DNA of 64,000 bases from Achatina immaculata (taxonomy: Eukaryota > Mollusca > Gastropoda > Stylommatophora > Achatinidae). The stretch's first letter is position 1, and every line of letters begins with the position of its first letter. This document shows positions 40,401 through 49,400 of this stretch, piece after piece. The notes under the pieces were generated by a model. It was not told where the DNA came from. It saw nothing but the letters and a program-made list of their open reading frames with translations, and did not search any database. Where the stretch lies: contig CM019700.1 of assembly GCA_009760885.1 (NCBI GenBank), positions 692,001-756,000 on the forward strand, in the 5' to 3' direction. The translations under genes and the position numbers were made by a program.

Positions 40401-43400
40401 TGAGGTAACTTACCTGTGCTCCAACACATATTGAAAATATCCAACAGCTTTCCCATTGCTGCCATTCTCAAGTTATTGATCATTTCATTGGACACTCCAT
40501 CTGGTCCTGGTGATTTCCTTGGTTTCAGTTTACTGACTGGTAGGTATAACTCACTGCGTGTGATTGGTTCATCCATGACCTTCACTTTTTTGCCTTGTTC
40601 CTCTTCTTTCTGTGGGTCAATGCACACTGTACACTCTTTCTCTGGATAAATATCAATGTTGCAGTCTTTGTGCAAATGTGTGAGCAAAGTGATCTTCTAC
40701 CTGCTTACCTGTAAGAGTTTTCCCATCCTCTACTAGTGTAATCTTTGTACTTCTTCCAGTGCTCATCGTTTAACTGTTTGATTAGTTTCTACAGTTTTCT
40801 TCCATCCTTTTCAAAGTTTAGGAACTCTGTTTTCTCTCTCCAGCTTTCTCATTTGGCTTGCAGCTTGGCTCTCTGAAAGTTGGCCTTAACATGTTGGTAA
40901 TTGTTGTGGTGTTCTTGGCATGGTCTATTTTCTGCTTGCTTTTGAGCTGTTTTCACATCATCATGGAGATTTCCCAGATCACTAGACCAGTATGGTTTAT
41001 AGTCCCTGCGAGCTCCTCTGGGAATGGTTTCACGAGCGGCCTGAAGGATACAAGCATTGAATTCCTTCACTATGCTGTTAATATCTTTACCTTCTATGGA
41101 CAGCTGTCCCACCAGGATACCTGTACGATGTCTGTACATTGTCCATTTTGCATTTTTATAGTTCCATCTGGGGAGAGGGCTACTGGTGTTAAAGAATTCA
41201 TTTTCTACTGTCAGGAAGACTGGTCAATAGTCACTACCTCCAAGTTGTTTTCCAACTTCACGTGTAATGTTTCACTTCAGGTCTTGAGAGTGGAATGCCA
41301 GATCTGGTGTTGAGGTTGTATGCCAAGCCCTTGAGTAAAATGTTGGGGGATTCATTGGCTGGTTGATCAGGAGAAGTCCATTATCATCCTGCCAGCTCTC
41401 AACTTCCTCTCCTCTCTTGTCTATGTGGTCATAGCCCAAGCTCTGGGAATGGCTGTTAAAATCACCACAGACCATCAGTCTCTCTTTGTTTGGGATTGTT
41501 TCTAGAGCAAGTGTGCAATCATTAGGACAGTAATAGTTAAGGAGGTGGACGTCTGTATTACAGGTTTTTAGATGGATCATCTGGTATGTGTAGGCTGGCT
41601 TGGCCAAAACTGTTTTCCAGCCTCTGGTGCCTGTACTTAATCCCTTACTCCACGTCAGATCCAGCTTTCAATGCTGGCTGGCCAGATGGCTTTGAGACAG
41701 TTCCACAGAGACACTCCGACTTTGGGATGAGGAATCTGATGAGTGCTTCAACGATATCCATTCCCCGCCACCTATAGTCTGCTGGCTCTGTTTTGTTTAC
41801 ATCATTCTGATAGCCATTGCTGTAAAGACCCATAGGCTTGTCATGTCCAGGATTCGTTGGTCTCACACCAGACTTACCTCATACCTGCCAGCGATCTCCA
41901 TGTCCCCATCTGTCCACCAACCTAACATTATATGTTACAAAAATAACAGTTACAATTAGTGTTGATTGCTGTAGGTTTCTGGGCTACAGAAGTAGTTCAG
42001 AGTTTTTAAGCAAACAGGTTTTTAAGCAAACAGATCTATGTTCCTTGTCTCACAAAGACTATGTTAAGATAAGTATATTCTTAACACAGTTGTTCTCAAG
42101 GGAAATTGTAATGTAACAAAATCTAGTATAATCTGATATAATCCATCCATCCACTTTTCTATCTAGAATGTAAAGTATTATCCATCAAACAAACCAAGGA
42201 TTTACTGACTCACTCATTGATCCACCCATGATACAAAATAATTTACAACATAATAGACTGATATTAAGTCATGGAAGCAGGAAGATAAGAAGAGTAAATT
42301 ATAGCTGTAGATGCATTACATTGTATCAGTGTGGATTTTGTTAAGAATGATTTGGGAGTCTGAACTGACAATATATGAAAAAGAAATTTCTAAATATATC
42401 TGAATGTGTTAAAAAATTGTAATGTGTTACTGACTTAAATATGTTAGCGCATCCATATTTTTTGATCTGCCAGCAGACTAGAGGATGATGTGATCAGCAT
42501 CATCCCTGGCTGCCTTTCCTTCCTTAAAATCAGAAGCTAGTACCCATTTTTATAACTGGGTAACTGGGATACCTCCAGCCAGATTTGAACCACTGAATTT
42601 TGCCATGAGAGACTAGCACACTAACCACTTTGGCATTCAGACACCCTGTTATTGATGTAGATGTCAAGAAAATCTATTAATGATGTAAATTTCAAGAAAT
42701 TCGTTGTTGATATGAATGTCAAAGGAACCTATTTTACTTTCTGTTAACTCAGAAAGCACAACAGAAGAACCTTTGACACTGCCGATGTCATCGTTTGACT
42801 TCTCAACTAAAGCATCACCCACACTGCAACCACAAATGACTACACAGAACGTGATGTCTCAGCAGTACACATCACCACAAACTTCTACAGTGTCATTTAG
42901 TACAGCATACACGAGTGTTAAAATGTCCAGCGTCAGTATGAGCGGGACCTCAAAGTCAGAAGAAATAAATACCAAAATAGACGTCACCGTCACTGAAAGC
43001 ACATGTAAGTGATAGAGCAAACATTCATTATTATGATTTCTTTTAACCTGACAGAGTGTATATTTTTATTTTGTGTTTATTTTACTGTTTTATATTTTTG
43101 TTACTTCCACTTTCTCATCAAAAGAAGAAATCGATACAAAAATAGGACAGAAGATTAACACTGAACAGAAAGTTAACATTGAGGATGTGCATGTTTAGAA
43201 CTCTTTTGTATTGATCTGAAATGTGGAAATCATATGCGAAGCATGAGAAAAACTTAACAGTTTCCATCTTTGCTGCTTTCAGAGAATAATGATCATCAAG
43301 TGGGATGATAAAGTAACCAACTCTGAGGTTCTACAGTATGCTAAGTCTTCATCAGTGATGACAGTACTAAGCAGCAAAAGATTAGATGGCTGAAACATGT

Positions 43401-46400
43401 AACAAGAATGAATGACATATGCACTCCCAAGCAGGTTTTATATGACAAATGTGTGGAAGGAAGGATAGACCATGATAGACCAGAGCTGAGATACAGATAT
43501 TTGTAAGCCCTCAATTGCGAGCTTTTTCTATCTGCCATGAGATCTTGGAAGAACTTGTAAAAAGACTGAGTCATGTGGTGAGCAACTCTGTGCTAGGGTG
43601 CAGTATCGCATGAAGAGGAAATGAGAACAAGATATGAAGTTAGAAGATGCAAGTGTGGAAAGGCTAGACATTGCAGCACAAACAATGCTTGCTGTTACTG
43701 AGAATGATCATGCAAATCCAGGACTGGTAGAGTCACCCATAAGAGGAGCGGCTCAGCAAGATGATGACCCACATAGCTGATATCTGCCTGCTTAAAAAAA
43801 GGGGTCTCCTTAGACAAAAAGTGCCAGTATGCAATATATTTTGTCAACCATTTATCTAGGTTTTTTGTGGTTTAAATATTGCTAATTTTTTTTTTTTGGT
43901 CAGTTGCCTTACTTCACTCTTTTTATACATTTTATGCAGATATAGAACTTAATTTAATTTTGTTTTACATCAGTTGTGACATGGAACGTAGAGATAAATA
44001 CATTTATGCTAAAGTGCATTTTATTCTGACAAACTTTTTCATTTATTTCTATTTCTATAAAAACTCATATGGCTAAAGCCTCAAAAAATTTTTAAAAAAA
44101 GATAGCTGAGTTCACTCTGTGAATACAGATAGCAGAGTGCAAGAAATTATGGGAAAAAAATGCCATTCCCATGCACATGATTAAAAATCTGTTGGAAAGC
44201 CAGCCATCACAATGTAGTCTCAGTCTTCAGGCTGTAAAATAATTCTATTTTTCATGAACATTTTTCTTTTTCTTTAGTGAGTCCCAGTAGTAGTGCTGGT
44301 AGCACTACAGTCACATCAACAAGTCCAGGTAATGGCACAGATAACTCAAACAGTACAGTAATGAAGTCAGTTGAAGCTTGTAAGTTATAGAATCCTTTGG
44401 TTTTTTTTTTCCCTCTAATATCTGTGCTGAGCTTGGAGGAGCACAGTTACTAGCTATATTTAGAAAATGCTGAGGTATTTTTATGTATTAAACTTTCAGT
44501 CTGTAAGAATAGTGAAGAGCAAAACCTCTATCTTAATGAGAAGAAAACTAAATTGATGACAACTGACAAAACAAACAAGGCAGCTGATATATGTATCAAT
44601 GAGGAAAAACTGGAAGAAGTGGAGAGTTTTGAATATATTGGATCACTGCTAACTAATAATGGAGATACAGTGAGGGAAATTAAAAGGAGGACATCTATCG
44701 CTCTTCAGAAAGTAAAACAACTAAAGAATCTGTGGAGAGGAACAGACAGAACTATAAAAATAAGATTTTTAAGGGCATGCATCTTTCCCATCGCAACATA
44801 TGCCTGTGAGACCTGGACACTTAACAAAACAGTTGAGAAACACATAAATGCCTTTGAATGTAAATGCTACAGAAGAGTTCTTCAAATATCATGGACGCAA
44901 AAAAGAACAAATATATCCATACTACAAGAACTTAATATTGAAGAAGGCTGGCTAGTAAAGAGGATTAAAAAGAGAAAACTGAAAATTTTTGGACACATTA
45001 AACGTGATGATAATCTAGAGAAAACCATCTTGGAAGGGTACATAATGGGAAAAAGAAAGAGAGGAAGACCAAGGCGAAGATGGCTGCAAGACATCGTTGA
45101 TGATCTGCAAATGGATGCATCAGCGGCAGGCCATCTTGCTCACAACCGAGAGGCCTACAGAAATGCTGTTAGGGAGGCAAAGTTCCTCAAGGGACATGCA
45201 AATGAATGAATGAATGAATGAAACTTTCAGCAAGAGAGAGTCTGGGCTCTTTTGACATTTCGTAACTGTTACTGCTGATAAGAGCCCAGGAAATAAAGAG
45301 AATGACACAGAAAATGTGTGTTCAAAATGATGACATAGAACAGCCTGTCTCAACCCCCTTTTTTTTTTTTTGGAATGTTTTTTCTTCTCATCCTCGTGGA
45401 ATCCTTGCATTACAATTTTTACTGCTGGTCATTTTTCATATGTTCCCCATCTACTAATATCCTTACTACAAGCAAGCTACAAAACACTATCTGTTATGCT
45501 TTTACTCATACATAGATTAAAACCATACAGTGAGAACATACTGGGAGACTGTCAAACAGGATTTAGGAAGAATTGATCAACCATAGACCAAATATTTTAT
45601 CTACGTCAGAGAGGACAAAAGTACTGGGAATATGGAAAAGAAGCACATACTATCTTCATTGACTTCAAGAAAGCTTATGACAGCATAGACAGGAGCAGTT
45701 TATGGAAAATTATGAAAGAATTTGAGGTACCTGATAAATTAATCAATTTCATCAGAATATGCATGGAGGAGGTACAAAGTATAATAATATTTAAAGGAAG
45801 AAAGTCAGAACCCTTCTATATAAGAACTAGTTTAGAACAAGGTGATACATTATCTCCATTACTGTTCAACCTAGTACTAGAAAAGGTAATCAGGAAAGTG
45901 AAAGAAAAAAGCAATATAGAAGAACAAGCTAAAATACTAGGATACACTGATGACATCAGTCTAGTGTGGGAAACTATGCAAGAAGTCATCAATACCTGCA
46001 CACACCTGAGAGATGTGACACTGAAAGTGGGCTTGACCATTAACCAAGATAAGACAGATTATATGAAGACATCAAGAGACCAGAGGCAGAATGATCCAGA
46101 TTATAAAAATGTTGGAGCTATGGACCATTAAGAAAGCAGAAACATACAAATATCTAGGCACAACCTTCAACAGAAGCGACATAGTAAGTGAGGAAATTAA
46201 AAGCAGACTTGCAAAACCTGTTAAAATCCAAAATCCTGTTCCAAAATAATAATCTACAAAACTATCACAAGACCAGTCGTCATATATAGATCAGAAACGT
46301 GGAGTACAACAAACAGCAGTTGCAAATCTCTGAGAACAAGATCCTAAGAAGAATTTTTGGGCCTATAAAGGATACCAACAATGAAGAATAGAGAGCTAGA

Positions 46401-49400
46401 AAGAACACTGAACTGAAAAGGCTATTTAAATCCCAATGAATTATAAATGTCTTTAAAGTGAACAGACTACGCTGATTGGGCCATGCAGAAAGAATGGAAG
46501 AGAGCAGACAAATGAGAATTATGTACGCACAAGAGATGAGGGAAACAAGACCAAGGGATAAACCAAGACAGAGATGGAAAGACAACATAGAAGATATAAA
46601 AGAAATTGGTGTCACCAACTAGAGAGAGAAGATTAGGAATAGAGAGGAATGGATGCGGACTTTATCTGCAGCAATGAGTCTTAATGGCTCAGAAAGATGA
46701 AGAAGAAGATGTTCCTCATCTTCCTTCTGGCTGCCACAGCTATCACTTTCTCTCCCCCTCCTCCCCCCCCCCCCCATGTCATAAAATATAACAATTCTTA
46801 TAAATTCATTAATGTAGGCAGAAAATTTTCATTTTAATTTATCCAGTAGGCCCTATCTCTGAAGAAAAAAGTATAATGAATATATAGTATACAAAATGTT
46901 AGATGACATGGAGGTATATTGAGAAGAAACAATCAGAAAATCCCAAAACACACTATCAAGTGGAACACAATAGGCTGAAGAAAAAGAGGAAACTCTAAAG
47001 AGGGCATTGTTAAGAGAGGCCAAATTAACAGGCACAAAATCCCTTGATGAGGTTGAAAAGCTCACCGAAAACAGGAAAAATTAGCAAACTACCTTGTGAG
47101 CCCTCATTCACTCATTCTCATGTCCCTTGCAGAACTTTGCCTCCCAAACAGACTCCTGTAGGCCTCTCAGTTGTGAGCAAGATGGCCTGCTGCTGATGCA
47201 TCCATTTGCAGATCATCAACGATGTCTTGCAGCCATCTTTGCCTTGGTCTTCCTCTCTTTCTTTTTCCCATTATGTACCCTTCCAAGACGGTCTTCTCTA
47301 GATTATCATGACATTTAATGTGACCACTATGTGATGTTTAATGGCACAGGAAGCATATAAGAAGATATAAGATAAGATATTGCATGTGTGTGTGTGTTTG
47401 TGTGTGTGTGCATGTGCGCAAGAGTAGGTTTTTTTTTCTCTTGTGTAGAATTAAAAATGACTTTTAAACCAGCTTGTCTTGAACAAGAACGGCAGCTAAG
47501 CCCCAAGTTTCTTTGAGAAGAGCCTAGAAGGAATTTTTCAGTCACAATCTCTGGTAAAACCCCAGCAGATCCATCATGGGACCCTAAGATTCTGCAGAGC
47601 CTGGGTTGAGAAACTATACCTGAGAACAAAGGCTTGTGAGGTACTCTGCCTGCAATATGGTATTTTACTGTGACCAGCTTGTGAGACAGCAGATGTAATG
47701 CATTGAAAAAATCTTGTTTATTGTGAGGTATATCAGATATTTGCTAAATCAGAAATATTTATTCAGCTGAAGATAAATGGCTAATCATTTAAGTTTGTGA
47801 AACAAATGTGCAATGAACAAAAGAAATTTACATAAATCATATATTTTATGAATGAGGAGACATCATAAGAGGGAAAGAAAAAGATGGAGTCCTAGAGAAA
47901 GATATCATAATGGGCTGTAAAGTGGCAACTCAATTGACTGGGATAATTAGGGACAGAATATAAAGGAGAATTATGATAGCCAACATCTTCTATTTTAAGT
48001 CATGGTGAATAAATGGACACTAATATTGTCACCACTTTCTTAATGGAAAGGCATTTCTATCACTTAAGAGCTTTAGGATGTATTAAAAATGGCTGAAATA
48101 TTTGAAGAAACTTATTTCAGAACAGCATTTCAAATCTGATCCATGAAAAATTTGTTGGAAACTAAAATGTATGCAGTTTTTATGATGACAAGAAGTATAT
48201 TAATTCATGCATGCAGCATTTTGTACACTTACGTCGTTTTCTATAATTTTCTTATCTTTTAATACCCACCTGGTTTATTACATCTTGGACAAGGTGAGAT
48301 ACATAACTTATTATGCATATAGAAATAAATATATGCTTTTTTTCTTGTTATCCAGATACATCACATAGTCTGTCATCAACTGTGATTGGACTTACTGTTG
48401 CCATTATCATACTCATCATTTTTGTTGTTGTTGCTGTTCTTCTTTACAGGAGGTAAGTAAAGAGAGTGTTTTTATTGAAATCTTATTCATTCATTCATTT
48501 GCATGTCCCGTGTGGAACTTTGCCTCCCTAACAGCACTCCTGTAGGCCTCTCAGTTGTGAGCAAGATGGCCTGCTGTTGATGCATCCATTTGCAGATCAT
48601 CAACGATGTCTTGCAGCCATCATCGCCTTGGTCTTCCTCTCTTTCTTTTTCCCATTATCCACCCTTCCAAGACAGTTTTCTCTAGATTATCATGACGCTT
48701 AATGTGTCCAAAATATTCCAGTTTTTTCTCTTTAATCCTCTTTACTAGCCAGCCTTCTTCAATATTAAGTTCTTGTAGTATGGATATATTTGTTCTTTTT
48801 TTTTTTTTTCTTTTTACTGAAATCTCACTCGCTGGAATTTCTCATTTTAGAAGTTTCACTCTTGTCTGAAATAACAGGCATGGCATTACAATTAAGAGGC
48901 AATGGTAGAGGGTTCTGCTGTATCCAAAGTTTTGTAGTTCACAAATATTTTTTTCAACACAGATTTAGAATATCAAAACTCAGAAATGTCAATTTTATTT
49001 AGATTAAAACTTCACATGAGGTCATTGTGATGGACTCCAAGAGTACATTATGGAGAACTGAGAGGCATTTTTTTCCACAGGGAGTGGATCCTGCTTCTAG
49101 ATGGCTCTCATTTATCCAGTCTGACATGGATTGACTGCCCAGGTCATGCAGGAGTCAAAGGCAGTGAGAAAGCAGACAAGTTGGCAGGCATGGCTACAAT
49201 TCAGGGTACCTTTAGAATGGGCAAGGAGTAGATTACAAAACTGGATACCCTTGGGCAGGCTGTGTATGGAGGACAATACTGGGTTGAATGACAACAGTCA
49301 TATCAGGAGGATGATAAATTTGGATGAGGAGAGAGGAAGTGGATGTTTTTTTTAACAAAGTGGTTTAGCGCACATTACCCACAGCCAGGGTGTGACTGGC

